Shown here: piece by piece, positions 22,401-34,210 of the stretch
Position numbering within the stretch: the first letter of the stretch is position 1
How the letters are laid out: every line of letters begins with the position of its first letter
Assembly: GCF_000003815.2 (NCBI RefSeq)
Contig: NC_049987.1
Span: 21,752,052 to 21,816,051 of the forward strand
Direction: 5' to 3'
From: Branchiostoma floridae
Lineage: Eukaryota > Chordata > Leptocardii > Amphioxiformes > Branchiostomatidae
Length of the DNA: 64,000 nucleotides
Made by a program: the position numbers and the translations under genes
The notes under the pieces: model-generated
Seen by the model: the letters and a program-made list of their open reading frames with translations, nothing else
Told to the model about the DNA's origin: nothing
The model's database searches: none

Positions 22401-23984
22401 CGAACCGCGCAGGTTGAACCTGAGGACCAGGGAGGGAGAACATTATTTATGTCATGGTGACGGTGACCGTGGCAGTTTTGACTCACTGGGCTGTAATAAT
22501 GTTTGATATGGGTGTTCCGGAACCGGTGATAATTTTCTTTATGTCATACCTGTGACGCGAAAACGTTTGATACGGGTGTTTTGGACCGGGCCATAACTTC
22601 CGTATCGCACAGGTTCAAAAGGTGTATCACACGCCACACGGGCTCCATTGGAATAAATTGAACTGTTTCGAGCGGGCCAAGTGTGGCGCCATTGAAAGTT
22701 CGAATACCTGATTTGGACGTTGGAACATTACTGTTGCAACACTTTTGTTCAAGGGCACCAAATTTGTTCAACTTCTGGCGCATTTCACATCAAAACAGGG
22801 GTTTTCTCAGGTGGGTATGACATAAATAAAATACAACACGGTGTTAATAATTCCGTATCACCCGAGGTCCCAGCCCGACCGCGGGTCGGATCTCCCGACA
22901 GCCAGGTTGTAAAAATGTTTGATACGGGTGTTCCGGAACAGGTGATAATTTTCTGTATCGCACAGGCTTCTTAGTTGTATCACACAGGCTTCCATCATTA
23001 TAGAAGAAATATAAAGTCAGACCTATTCAAGTGACCACCTTCATATAAGGACCACCTAGCCATTGATAGTCAAACATATACAGGTGACCACCTTTACATA
23101 AGGACCACCTGTCTAAAAATTTTATGGTGGTCCTTTAGATGATTTTCCACATAGAACAGATTTTATTGGTCCCCTGAGAGATTATTGGTCTTCTTGGGCA
23201 TATTTACTGTGTTTATAGCTCATGTTATGAGACATATTAAGTATCCAGTGCAACAGTCAACAGCCAAAGCCAAATCTCTAAGTTTGGTATAGTAACACGA
23301 TCAATGAGCATGAGCTTGTTTGGATGAACCTGTGGCAAAGTCCTTTGTTCTGACTCAATACAGCAATTGACTTTATCCTGACTACAGGTCTGGTTCAGGT
23401 CCAGAGGATCAGGTCCAGGTTCGGACCTGGACCTGATTCAGTATGTGATAACTTGTGAAGGGACAATACTCAAAACAATGGTCCATTTCGCTACAAAGAA
23501 ATCTGTTTTGTGGAGTATTCGACTACCACTGGCATTTTGAAATCCTGTAAGTACCTCTGTACAATTGATTTACAGTAAAATTTCGTAGAAATGACTATAG
23601 ACTCTACTCTTCTTTGTTTATTTTCGCCGACCGGTAAGCCCCCAAAGGTGTGAATGCCTAAACATATAGTCTATTCATTTTCCAATAGGTCCAACAACCG
23701 GTCCACCGAATTTTTTCAGGTCCAGTTTTTCTGGACTGGTCCAATAAGAAAAACCAGTTTTGTACTGGTACACTGTACAGGTACCCGGCCACACCTAGTC
23801 TAGACTGAAAAGAGCCCTGGTGAAGGCTTGCTGCTTACTTTGGCAGGTGCCCGTGATGCAGGAACCTCTGTTTCTGCTCCTCTGTGTTGATGGGTGCCAG
23901 CAGGGGTCGGCTGCGAATCGGAACGGTCTCCAGCGTCCGCACCTCCGTGACGCCCGCAGTGTCGCGGTTTCCCACCGGCCGCAT
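19463..23984 (-). CDS. MATCAP: MATCAP-type tubulin tyrosine carboxypeptidase (KIAA0895/KIAA0895L family, DUF1704)
   Basis: Six coding exons on the minus strand: 23839-23984, 22156-22419, 21416-21566, 20817-20985, 20208-20466 (interrupted by the 100-N gap) and 19463-19857. All phases agree. The metallopeptidase motif HEVGTH ends exon 3, continues as FFRML in exon 4, and is followed by EEGLA, which supplies the glutamate ligand. This fits the family that removes the C-terminal tyrosine of alpha-tubulin on microtubules. IRSRPLLAP-x-N near the N-terminus and MSFSDLFQHL are also family-like. The start is the first in-frame ATG of the first recognised exon (MRPVGNR), because upstream exons cannot join in phase. 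A possible donor (CAGG/GTGAGC) just before the stop leaves open a further 3' exon. Whether it is orthologous to MATCAP1 or MATCAP2 cannot be decided. Confidence 0.88.
20209..20308. other. Assembly gap (100 N) inside a MATCAP exon
   Basis: Exactly 100 N, the usual placeholder for unknown length. The base before it (20208) is followed on the minus strand by GTGAGT, a perfect splice donor, so the gap hides the end of this exon. The frame beside it (after WKIVMR) no longer matches the family well and may contain an assembly error. Confidence 0.98.
21713..21867. mobile_element. MITE family H, copy 2
   Basis: Inverted ends TACAGTAGAAGCTGCTTAATTGC and GCGATTAACTGGTTTCTATTGTA. Internal GTGCAATTATC repeats twice. 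Ends starting CAGTAGAA next to TA are like those of Tigger/mariner derivatives. In a MATCAP intron. Confidence 0.7.
21953..22130. mobile_element. MITE family E, copy in MATCAP intron
   Basis: Right end is clear (CTGCCTGGCCGAGCCCC, AAATGTGACATAAGCCTTAG). The left end is reduced to TAAGGCCTACCTCA. It ends about 26 bp from the splice donor of the exon 22156-22419. Confidence 0.55.
23015..23195. mobile_element. Repeat with GACCACCT motifs, copy 1
   Basis: TTCAAGTGACCACCTTCATATAAGGACCACCT occurs twice in tandem, followed by GGTGGTCCTTTAGA and TGGTCCCCTGAGAGA. The complementary pieces suggest a decayed inverted-repeat transposon. A second copy is at 25058-25215. Confidence 0.6.
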
Positions 23985-26798
23985 CCCGACACACCGACAG
24001 GAGCGCCCGCCAACACAAGGGACAGCTTCTGCAACTTGTGCTCTTGACACTTCTAGTTGTTGTTCTCAGGGTTGCTAGGTAACTAGTCCCAGGGGAGCCA
24101 TTATGGTGTTATGTTCCGGAATGTTGCGCACATTGCTGGCTGTGTATCCACTCACACCTGGTACCTGGAATAATACAAACAGCTGTTCAATAATATTATT
24201 TTGTTTGTTTGTTTGTTTACTTTGAGGTCGGACCAGCAAATGGAATGAAATATACCTCAAGACAAAAAAGTGGTACCTTCAATCAGTCGCTATTTTCATT
24301 AAGATATCAAGATTGCCACCTCCCTTCATTAATCATTTAGTAGCTATGAATGCAAATTGGATAGAATGCTAGGTGTTCATGGGCGTTTCTATCAGATGAT
24401 GATTACCATACGCAGTTGTTCATGCATAATTCATTCTCATAATTCTCTGGTTTTGAATATGTTACTATGTGAAAAAAGACACCACTGGCAATTGACATGT
24501 TGGCAGTATGTGTCATAATTGTATCCATCAAATTATTCCATTCAAACACTAACAAAGGGCAAGCTATATATAATTTTTATAAAGCCCATACTTTATTACT
24601 GAAAGCCATTCACCCTGCCATTAACTAGAAGTTATGTTTGAAGAACACTTAACAGTAAGTTCTTCAGACATTTGACTTCTACAAGTGTAATGTTACTAAC
24701 AGTACAACCATTGCAGCTCTGTTTTACTATTGACCATTCTGTCAATGATAATTAGGCAACTGGTATGCTATTCAATGGCCTTGCCTACACAAATACAGGA
24801 CCTAGCGGAACAGTTCCTTTGATACATGTCACAACATTGGAACAATAACTCTGTGTGTGTGAAAGTTTCGAGCAAAGTTTACTCTCTAAATAAAAACTGC
24901 AACCAGGCAAAGAAAAAGATCAATACATGACACATAACGCTACTAGTGATCAATATTTGGATATACAGACAGTTTCTAAAGGTTTTCACAACACTCACAA
25001 CAGTCCATTGATCTTTGATGTCTGAGTTTGCAGCAACTTTCTTGTATTCATACATCCGAACCTATACAAGAGACCTGATCTCTACATTAGGACCACCTGG
25101 CCGAAGTGACCACTTTTTGGTAGTCCTTTAAACGAGAGCTTATTGACACAAGAGAGGAACCCTGTCTATAGCGACCACCTGTTCACATAGGCCAGATTTT
25201 AATGGTCTCTTGGGAAGTCTTCATGGGCAGTTTTGGCTGTACTTTCAGACTGTGTTTTCAGAGTTAAAATATCTTACTACGGGCGAGCAAAATTGGATCA
25301 CAGCAACCACAATCCCATGAACACCGAAATGGTTTTTAACAAGGTTTAAAGGGCTCAGCTCACTTCATGTATTAAATCAAAAATGACTGCAAGAATCCTT
25401 TACCCGGCTGTCAAAACGTCTGAATGGTAAATACTTCCTTCAAACATTTCTGTGTTTGTGTACATGACGCGAGAGGGGCCAAACTTGAACTGCCGGCGTC
25501 AGCTGTCAAACTTCCTAATCTCCTGTGAACTATGTCAACAAAACAAAGGCAAACATTTGAACCAAACATAACGTTACATGCACAATCACGATATTGTTCG
25601 TTTGCTCGCGTCTGCAGTCAAACAGAAAATTCTCCTGTGTTCCGAAAGATGATTATCTGGTCTGTGAGACGTACCTGTTTAGCTGGTCCGCCGGACACGA
25701 CTGCCAGCGGGGTGAGTGACACCTGCGGCACCTGACAACAAACAACAAAGGCACGCCATCCAGCCCACCTGGGTCTCTAGGCATGCGGTGCCAAATGTAA
25801 GAAAACAACTCACTAAAATATTGACTACATTGCAAGACTTAAAGTTAGATGTACAGTATAAAAGCAATATTAATTTAGTTTGAAGTTTGCGAGGAATTTT
25901 GATTCCCAAGTGCTTTTATTATTTTACAAATAACAAAATATCACTATGTATCAACCATGGCGCTCGTTGCGGTCAATAAGAATAGTCTATTCAATTAGTA
26001 GGGGTGTAACATGGGCAATATTTTTGTTGTTAGGAATATTAGCTTATAACGTTATGTAACAAATGTAAATGAAAATGAAGAACTATCTAATTATGATTTA
26101 ATGTTTCTACCAATATTGTATCTTTACTTAAAGGGAAGTGTGATCATCGCAGACATACCTATAATAGTGTAAACTTCCACTGACCCAACTGGATAGCGTC
26201 TTCTTGCGACATTTCTGAAAACTGCATCAGGGGTCATGCGAGGTAGCGATGCACGCTGTTGGATCTTTCCAGTTGTTCAAAACCGCAGTTTAATCAAGGT
26301 ATGGTGCCCTTGATAGCCTGTATATCTACACATTAATGAAATTGAAGTACATCTAGTATATGTTCACGCTAAAAGGCGAATGCCATGTGCTCATGCCTAA
26401 TTTTTGCACATCCCCAAAATGTGGGAGGGGGGCAGAAGAGTTGGTCTTCTTCCATCTGAACAAGGAGCTTTTATCAAATAACCGCAAAAGGTTAAAAACG
26501 TTAGCAATAATTTTGAAGGTCGATGTGGTTACAGTTAAAATAAGAGGTCGACGAAAGAGGCTAAGGTTGAATACATGATAAATAAATAAACAAACAAAAA
26601 AATAAATTATCAAAATATCTGTTGCATTAATTATCATAATTATGGACAGGGGCTAATCTCCAGGCAGATCCTACGGTAGCAAAAGATATTACCAAAAGCT
26701 GGCCAGCCAATTGGCCAGGCTGTTTGGCGCTACTTGAACCCTCACTGTTACACTACTCCCCCATTTCTTTTCAAGGTTTGAGTAGGAGATGTGCCAGC
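23985..26798. other. Intergenic region between MATCAP and EEF1AKMT1 (head to head)
   Basis: No firm coding sequence. A possible small MATCAP exon lies at 25675-25731 on the minus strand: acceptor GTTGTTGTCAG, donor AAACAG/GTACGT, open in one frame (VPQVSLTPLAVVSGG). Its phase does not fit the next coding exon, so it may be 5' UTR or alternative. The repeat at 25058-25215 and a lone MITE end at about 26652 (TAATCTCCAGGCAGATCCTACGGT) are also here. Confidence 0.5.
25058..25215. mobile_element. Repeat with GACCACCT motifs, copy 2
   Basis: CCTATACAAGAGACCTGATCTCTACATTAGGACCACCTGGCC, then TGGTAGTCCTTTAAACGAGAG and AGCGACCACCTGTTCACATAGG. It parallels 23015-23195 in order. Confidence 0.55.
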
Positions 26799-29700
26799 AT
26801 GTCTGAGAGTGACGAGGAAGTGCCTCAGCTGCCAGCAGACACTCTCGCAGCACTGCAGGAGTTCTACACCAACCAGGCTGCCCGAGAGAGGGAGCTGCAG
26901 GAGGCCATGCAGCGGCAGGATGTCGGGAAGGTGGAACTGGAGGAAGACTGGGTAGGGAAACTAGTACAGTTCCTTGGAGATGGTCACTGGTACACTTGCT
27001 TGCGTTGTCTGCACCAGTACTAGTACATGCCATGCCTTTAGCGCATATAGCCTAGTATATGCCAGCCTGTTAGTCTCTGTTGGTTGCTTCCAGGGCCCAG
27101 GAAGTGACAGAGAGTGTACAAAACCAAATAAATGTTACCCAAGCTTGGTCTAGCCTGATTAAATCTCGCTTATAGCAGCCCGCCAAACATCCGCCGGAGG
27201 GGCCAGTTAGAGCCCTGGACAGCGGAGTTTGTGTTACACAGACTAAGCTTGGTCTGGGTCTCAGCAACTTTACTAGTAGGTCTTTTGGATTCTTTTGGAC
27301 TTTTTTTTTTTGGTTGTAAAAAATTGTGTTTTAAGTCCATATATTTTTGTGAACACTGGTCTCTTTATGGGTGGCCATTACTTTGCAGGGCTCGAAATAC
27401 CACATGCATATGCAAGTTTGTGCAAGTAAAATTGGTGTGGTGCAAGTAAGTTTAGACCAAACTTGCACCAGTGCAAGTTACTTTTGTCCTCTAATACCTG
27501 ACATTAGAAAAAGCTTACACACACCGAGAATATTGTCTGTCATTGAAAGGTAAAAGAAAATAACACTGAATAAAAAAAAAAAGCCTAAATTTGTTATTTC
27601 TAAATTTGGTTAGACATCCAGGTAAACTATTTTTTTTAGACAAATCCATCTCTACAATGCTAATGATTCCTATGGTGCTGTCTTACCTTGATTTGCATAT
27701 GAGTTACATTTGCATACTAATTAGTGACTTCAATATGTTCAACTGGTTTTTCCAGTTATATGTATTGTATTGAGTTGTTCTACCACTTCATTCTGGAGAT
27801 GCTTAAACTAGTTACTGTGATGGATGTCACTCGAAGAGTCCAGAAGAAATCTATGGATCTTATCGAGTTGTAGACATTGAATTGTCTTCAATTGAGGCTA
27901 AATTCACAGTTTTTATGAAACAGTTTGTACAATTTCAAACCAAAAATAAAATACGCTACGGAAAAATGTTCAAATATCCAAACATGTGGTCTTTACAGGT
28001 ATGTATCCCCATTTACTCACGTACATTTGCAAATTTTCAGAAGAGGAGATAAGGGGTTAACAGTTCACTATTTTGGGTTGTGCAAGTAAGTTTCTTTTGG
28101 TGCAAGTTACCTTTGGCTTAACTTGCACAGGTGCAAGTTGACTGAAAAGTGTATTTCGAGCCCTGAACTTTGTGATAGTCACCGCCCAGTTTGGCAACCT
28201 AGTGTGGCTCTACTAGCTAGTAACGTTATACCACCACACAGCTTAATGAATTAAGTACTAGTAGAATAAAGACTCAGTCAAGTTTTACCATGTAGAACAC
28301 TACATCAACTTTTCCCTTGCTCCCTGCAGAACCTGAGCCAGTTCTGGTACTCGGATCACACAGCTGATGCTCTGACCAGAGAGGTGCTAGATGTAACTGG
28401 TCCAAGTGGCAGGTGAGAGGCTTTTTTCATTATAGAAACTTTGAAAAATTGGCTTCTCACAGAACCACATAACATTACTTTCTTATCTTTGAATGCATTA
28501 GAAAAGTTTAAACAAATGTAATTCCTATACATTGCTTGGGCTTGATGATAAGTGCAAAGTGTATGTGAGATACTGACCACTAGCTGCTGGTACCCGAACA
28601 GTATGAGAGGTCTAATGAAGTCATGTGGTCTGGGGTAGTCATGTAGGGTTAAGTCTGTCACCTTCCTCAGGTCAATACTGACCCATACTACTTTGCACTG
28701 CAGCAAGCATCACTGCAGTGTGAAGAATGTGGTCTCAAACATGACTGAGCCTGTATCAGAGCTGTTTCCAGGACCTTTCAAATTTACTTGTTAGTATGAA
28801 ACTGTTGAAAATGTACTTTGGTAAGTTTAAATTAAAATGACATCTTTAACCAAGAAAATTAACAACATGGGCTCCCAATGAATGAGTGAGATGCAAAAAG
28901 AATTTAAGCTGGAAACAGTCCTGGTCTGTTAATCTCCAAGCAGATCCTACGGTGCCATAAGATAGTATCAAAGCTGGCCAAGGAGTGTAGCCGGCTAAGG
29001 GAGTCAAACGGGCACCTACGGGAAGTTTGATACTATACATTACGCACCGTGGATCTGGTTCGAGATTACTGGTCTGTATTCTCTCTCATCATGGTTCTTT
29101 ACTGGAGTGGATTTTCCATTGTCATTATCACCCGCAGCGTTGCCTGTTTGAGCTGCCCCACGCTGTACAAGCGACTCCGGGAGGTGAAACCCGACACCAG
29201 CAGGGCAGTTCTGCTGGAGTACGACCAGCGCTTCAACATCTACGGGGAAGACTTCGTGTTCTACGACTTCAACACTCCGCTCAAGTTCTCCCAGCCTCTG
29301 CAGGAAAACTCCTTTGACATTGTTGTCGCAGACCCGCCGTACTTGTCGGACGATTGTCTGACTAAAACTGCAATAACAGTCAAGTTCCTGACAAAGGGGA
29401 AGATCATGCTGTGTACAGGTCAGTGCCAAGATGTTTTTTTAGTCAATAGAGTCATTTCCAGATTTGGCGGTCATATTGGATTTTCTGGAGTCATGTACGA
29501 GCCATGTACAAGGCTGGACACAAGAGTTCCTAGTTGATAACATGTTTGTATTAGAGTATAAGTAGTCCATCTTCAGTGGTATTCTGCCCCTCCAACTTGA
29601 AATACTGCGGAATATGTGTCTGTCATGTGCATGACCCTGGATGACCCAGAAAAATCCAAAATAGCCGCTGTATCATTCCTCATCTGGAAATGACTCTATT

Positions 29701-30769
29701 GTATTGAACAAAACTATACTTTTTTACTGATCACTGTAGCATGTATGGTTCAGTGAAAGGCAAATCTGCTTCCATACCTAAGTGTTGCAGGTTGAAATAC
29801 TGGTCAGATAAAGATCACCAGAGCGGCAATATTGCAATCTGTAGGATGGGCTATTTTTCATGATAAGGTGCAATCCACTTTAGGTAAAAGTGCGATCCAC
29901 TATATATACTGTACAGTAGTAGAAGTGGCAAGAGGAATTTCCCTGGTACATTGAACTTGTATATGAGCACATAGCATCTTCTTGTTGCCACCAATACGAG
30001 GATAGCTTTCTGTGTCTTGATATCTACTTAAAAAGAAACCCTTAGCTTTCCATTGATTATGATTTGATGTTAGGTCTTGAGGGGCTGAAAAATTTGCTCT
30101 ATACAAGTTCAACATGCCAAGGAATGATGTCCTCAGAGCAGGGCTCTAGCCAGCTTGAAATTTTTTTCCGTCAGCCAATTCCAATCGTCGTGATAACCGC
30201 AAAAATTCATTTTCCCTAAGACACTACAAAGTAGTAAATGTTGCCATTGAGACCTTGACAAATGGGTTTTAATGAGATTATCGTATGCGAAAGGGCGCCG
30301 ACACACATTGTCAACAATAATAACAATAGCAAAACAAACAGTGTGTGGCTTTTACAGCCGTGGGTGGCGTCCCCAAGCTGCCTGTAGCTTCCACCAAGGA
30401 TTTTTGTCCGTCAAGGTTGACGGATTGCTTTTTAAATTTTTCCGTCAGACGCAGCAAATTTCCGTCCATTGACGGAAAAACGGACACTGGCTAGACCCCT
30501 GTCTCAGAGTCTCCTAATGACACTCTATCAAACATGTTGCCTTTACTGCAACCATCTTGAAGATTAGCTACAAAGTGGAATAGAACTGTGCTGTTAATTC
30601 CTAAAGCTTTAACTTGAACTGTCCACCTCTTGTTTCTATAGGTGAGAAGATGGAAGACCTGGCCTCAAGGCTTCTGGGAGTCGAACCCTGCACTTTTGTA
30701 CCACAACACACAAGGAACCTAGGCAACGAGTTCAGATGTTATGTCAACTACAAAACTGGACTGAGCTAG
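26799..30769 (+). CDS. EEF1AKMT1: EEF1A lysine methyltransferase 1 (N6AMT2), complete 214 aa
   Basis: Exons 26799-26951, 28330-28412, 29138-29418 and 30642-30769 join in phase to 645 nt, giving 214 residues, the length I recall for human EEF1AKMT1. The SAM-dependent methyltransferase core has LSQFWYSDHTA, then SVACLSCPTLYKRLRE, FDIVVADPPYLSDDCL with the DPPY motif at residues 144-147, and the end FVPQHTRNLGNEFRCYVNYKTGL. The DPPY motif is shared with N6-adenine methyltransferases, which gave the family its old name, but the known substrate is a lysine of elongation factor eEF1A in the cytosol. The start ATG follows CCAGC and precedes SESDEE. Three introns each contain small transposons. A poly(A) signal AATAAA lies at 31130. 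Confidence 0.95.
27386..28165. mobile_element. Inverted-repeat transposon, about 780 bp, hAT-like ends (intron 1 of EEF1AKMT1)
   Basis: Ends CAGGGCTCGAAATAC and GTATTTCGAGCCCTG are perfect 15-bp inverted repeats. Subterminal TGCAAGT/ACTTGCA motifs are clustered at both ends (at least five at each), typical of transposase binding sites. ACTTTG flanks both sides. Interior without significant coding potential. Confidence 0.8.
28930..29068. mobile_element. 139-bp MITE with perfect 9-bp target duplication (intron 2 of EEF1AKMT1)
   Basis: Ends TAATCTCCAAGCAGATCC and complement (about 25 bp, few mismatches). CTGGTCTGT occurs directly before (28921-28929) and after (29069-29077). A 9-bp duplication fits Mutator-like elements. 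It ends about 70 bp before exon 3. A related end is at about 26652 and a similar core at about 2808. Confidence 0.85.
30139..30501. mobile_element. hAT-like non-autonomous element (intron 3 of EEF1AKMT1)
   Basis: Ends CAGGGCTCTAGCCAG and CTGGCTAGACCCCTG are inverted with one or two differences. Flanks CCTCAGAG and TCTCAGAG are an 8-bp target duplication with one mismatch, as expected for hAT. CCGTCA/TGACGG motifs are repeated just inside both ends. Confidence 0.8.
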
Positions 30770-31129
30770 CAGTATGTCTGTAGATAGGAAGTAATAATGA
30801 TCAGGATTCTATTACCGTTGAGTCTAGGCTACAAGAATTCAATTCTTTGGTGTGTTTTAGTCTCTCCCCCTTTTTTATTTGTAATTTAAACAAGTTAAGA
30901 TACATTATTTTTGTTAACCTACAAAGAAGGGAAACATACGTTTTAGGTCAGTCTTTTATATCTTCTTCAAATGATGAAAAACATCAATATTTTGATTTAT
31001 ATAGCTTGGAAAACTTGAAAGCCATCAGGCTTCTGTTGACATTCTTCTATGGAATGATAAATCTTATAATGAAAGTCAGATGACAGGTACTGTGTGATCA
31101 AATTATCTGACTGGCATCATTTACTGCAG

Positions 31130-31135
31130 AATAAA
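31130..31135 (+). terminator. Candidate poly(A) signal of EEF1AKMT1
   Basis: AATAAA about 360 bp after the stop codon, the first canonical signal downstream. Confidence 0.5.
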
Positions 31136-31773
31136 ACCTGCAACATCTTTGACAAAATTCATCAAAAGGGCCACCACCAGACTTTGTCCCCAAAGTGACG
31201 GAGCTCCAGACCCCATAACTGGAGGACACTGGCTGGGTGGCACTGACTCTGAAAAACACCATAAACATGCCATGAATTAAGAGCTGCAGGATGATAAACA
31301 GAATGGGCTCACAGAATGCAGACAGTGGAGAAAGATGAAGAAAGACTCAATGCAGCTGCAGGACTTTTCAAAGACTGCAGATGCAGAAAACAGAGAATGA
31401 TGATGAAGCATTAGGTCATGGGTTCTAATCCCAGCCAGGTCATTCTAATTCTTTAAAAGTTTTGGAACAAACTGCATCTCTGCTTAGCACTCAGCAGTTA
31501 TGAGAAAGGGTATGGGAGTTGAACACACACCACTGCCAGTGGACTTGTCCCCTGCCGTAGTAATGGCCCCGTGTGAAGAAGACTAACCTTCAACACTAGC
31601 TTTGACATGTATACGGACAAATAACATTGAAATCCACTTTTTGGTGTTGAAATATCTTAATAATTATATGTCGTGTGTTTGATTGTCGGCCATGCCGGTG
31701 GATACTGTCTTGGCAGGTAGTTACGATTTTGCTCCTAAAATATCTGCTTGTAGAAGTTCATGTGCCCACCCAC
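31136..31773. other. Intergenic stretch, nothing recognised
   Basis: No exon seen. In particular there is no counterpart of the esterase last exon, which would be expected here on the minus strand if the right-arm copy were complete. Some codon-like purine-rich sequence at 31190-31420 has stops in all frames. Confidence 0.6.
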
Positions 31774-32479
<706 letters not shown>

Positions 32480-32579
32480 NNNNNNNNNNNNNNNNNNNNN
32501 NNNNNNNNNNNNNNNNNNNNNNNNNNNNNNNNNNNNNNNNNNNNNNNNNNNNNNNNNNNNNNNNNNNNNNNNNNNNNNN
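32480..32579. other. Assembly gap (100 N) between esterase fragment and satellite
   Basis: Exactly 100 N. On one side is the right-arm esterase exon, on the other the 61-bp tandem array, so the array probably caused the break. True gap length is unknown and could hide more esterase sequence. Confidence 0.98.
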
Positions 32580-33350
32580 CCTCGCCCTAAGGTTGGCCTG
32601 TAGATTAGCTTGTAGGTCAGGTTTTCATTCGACCTCACCCTAAAATTGGCCTGTAGGTTAGCTTGTAGGTCAGCCTTTCGACCTGTAGTTCGACCTCGCC
32701 CTAAGAGTGGCCTGTAGATTAGCTTGTCGGTCAGCCTTTTGACCTGTAGTTCGACCTCACCCTAAGGTTGGCCTGTAGATTAGCTTGTAGGTCAGCCTTT
32801 TGACCTGTAGTTCGACCTCGCCCTAAGAGTGGTCTGTAGATTAGCTTGTCGGTCAGCCTTTTGACCTGTAGTTCGACCTCACCCTAAGGATGGCCTGTAG
32901 ATTAGCTTGTAGGTCAGCCTTTCGACCTGCAGTTTGACCTCACCCTAAGGATGGCCTGTAGATTAGCTTGTCGGTCAGCCTTTTGACCTGTAGTTCGACC
33001 TCGCCCTAAGAGTGGTCTGTAGATTAGCTTGTCGGTCAGCCTTTTGACCTGTAGTTCGACCTCACCCTAAGGTTGGCCTGTAGATTAGCTTGTAGGTCAG
33101 CCTTTTGACCTGCAGTTCGACCTCACCCTAAGGATGGCCTTTAGATTAGCTTGTCGGTCAGCCTTTTGACCTGTAGTTCGACCTCACCCTAAGGTCGGCC
33201 TGTAGATTAGCTTGTAGGTCAGCCTTTTGACCTGCAGTTCGACCTCACCCTAAGGATGGCCTGTAGATTAGCTTGTCGGTCAGCCTTTCGACCCGTAGTT
33301 CGACCTCGCCCTAAGGTTTGCCCATAAATTAGCTTGTAGGTCAGCCTTTA
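32580..33350. repeat. 61-bp satellite array, about 12 copies
   Basis: The unit contains CTAAGGTTGGCCTGTAGATT, AGCTTGTAGGTCAGCC and TTTTGACCTGTAGTTCGACC. Successive copies are 61 bp apart (for example at 32755, 32816 and 32877). Variants alternate (GGTTGG/AGAGTGG/GGATGG), suggesting higher-order units. No counterpart in the left arm. Confidence 0.93.
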
Positions 33351-33685
33351 GTTCATTCTGTACATATTTGTAACAATGACAGATTGGAAGCACTAATTTT
33401 GCCAAAAGACACTTAATGAATAGGTCTGCAACTTTAAGGCTGGTAATTCACTTTATTCCATTGATGGTGATCATTTTTGATAATTACAGGCCTTTCCACA
33501 ACTTTTCCAGGATGACAGCACTACTGGTGCTAAATGTACCAGTGCATCCATCAGTTGAGTCTAACATTTCTACATGTTCTGAGCACCAACGTGGCACTTA
33601 ATGCCTTTCATTTTAACCATAAACGTGTCCACGTGTCTTCAGAATTACTCATTTTACCAGTATGTAATCTATGAGTACATCCGTG

Positions 33686-33990
33686 GGTAGAGACTAAGTT
33701 TTCTCCATGTTCTGAGACTAAGTTTCTCCATGTTCTGAGACTAAGTTTTCTCCATTTTTTGGTCGCCGGTGTGACAGTTCGGGTGCGTGGGTCTCGTGTC
33801 GCTGTTCTACACGGGAGAGGAGATTCCGACAATCCCGGCGGGTGTGCTGATCCAGCTGGTCTTCTCATGCACTATTCACCTGAAACAGGGGACTCAGTTT
33901 TAGTCTGGATCTCTGTCTAGTATGTGGTGGATAAGGACCTGAAACAAGCGACTCATTTTTAGTATGGGTCTCTGTCTAGTATGTAGCATC
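33686..33990 (-). repeat. Right-arm counterpart of the minisatellite region (contracted)
   Basis: Read on the minus strand it gives, in the same order as 7660-7960, about two units of the 55-60 bp array, the unique segment with GAGAAGACCAGC and CGGAATCTCCTCTCC, and two to three units of the 24-bp minisatellite. It is clear non-coding evidence for the inverted duplication. Confidence 0.9.
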
Positions 33991-34210
33991 AACTTTCGTC
34001 TATTTTCCAAAAAAGCTTTCTACCTGTAAATCACACAAAACATCTGAAAAATGAGAAATATATGCCGTAAATTGACTTAAAAAATCGAAAACTGCTAATA
34101 ACGTCTTAGAATGCCAAAGTCACTTCCAAAGTCAAAGAAGAAGTGGTGTGTGTGTGTATATGTGTGTGTGGTATCATGACTTGCGTGTTATGAAAGTTGA
34201 ACAAGCTTAT

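Noticed and set aside
32580-33350. Regular repeats reminiscent of a CRISPR array
   Set aside because: The whole 61-bp unit is repeated with no unique spacers; eukaryotic genomic context. It is a satellite.
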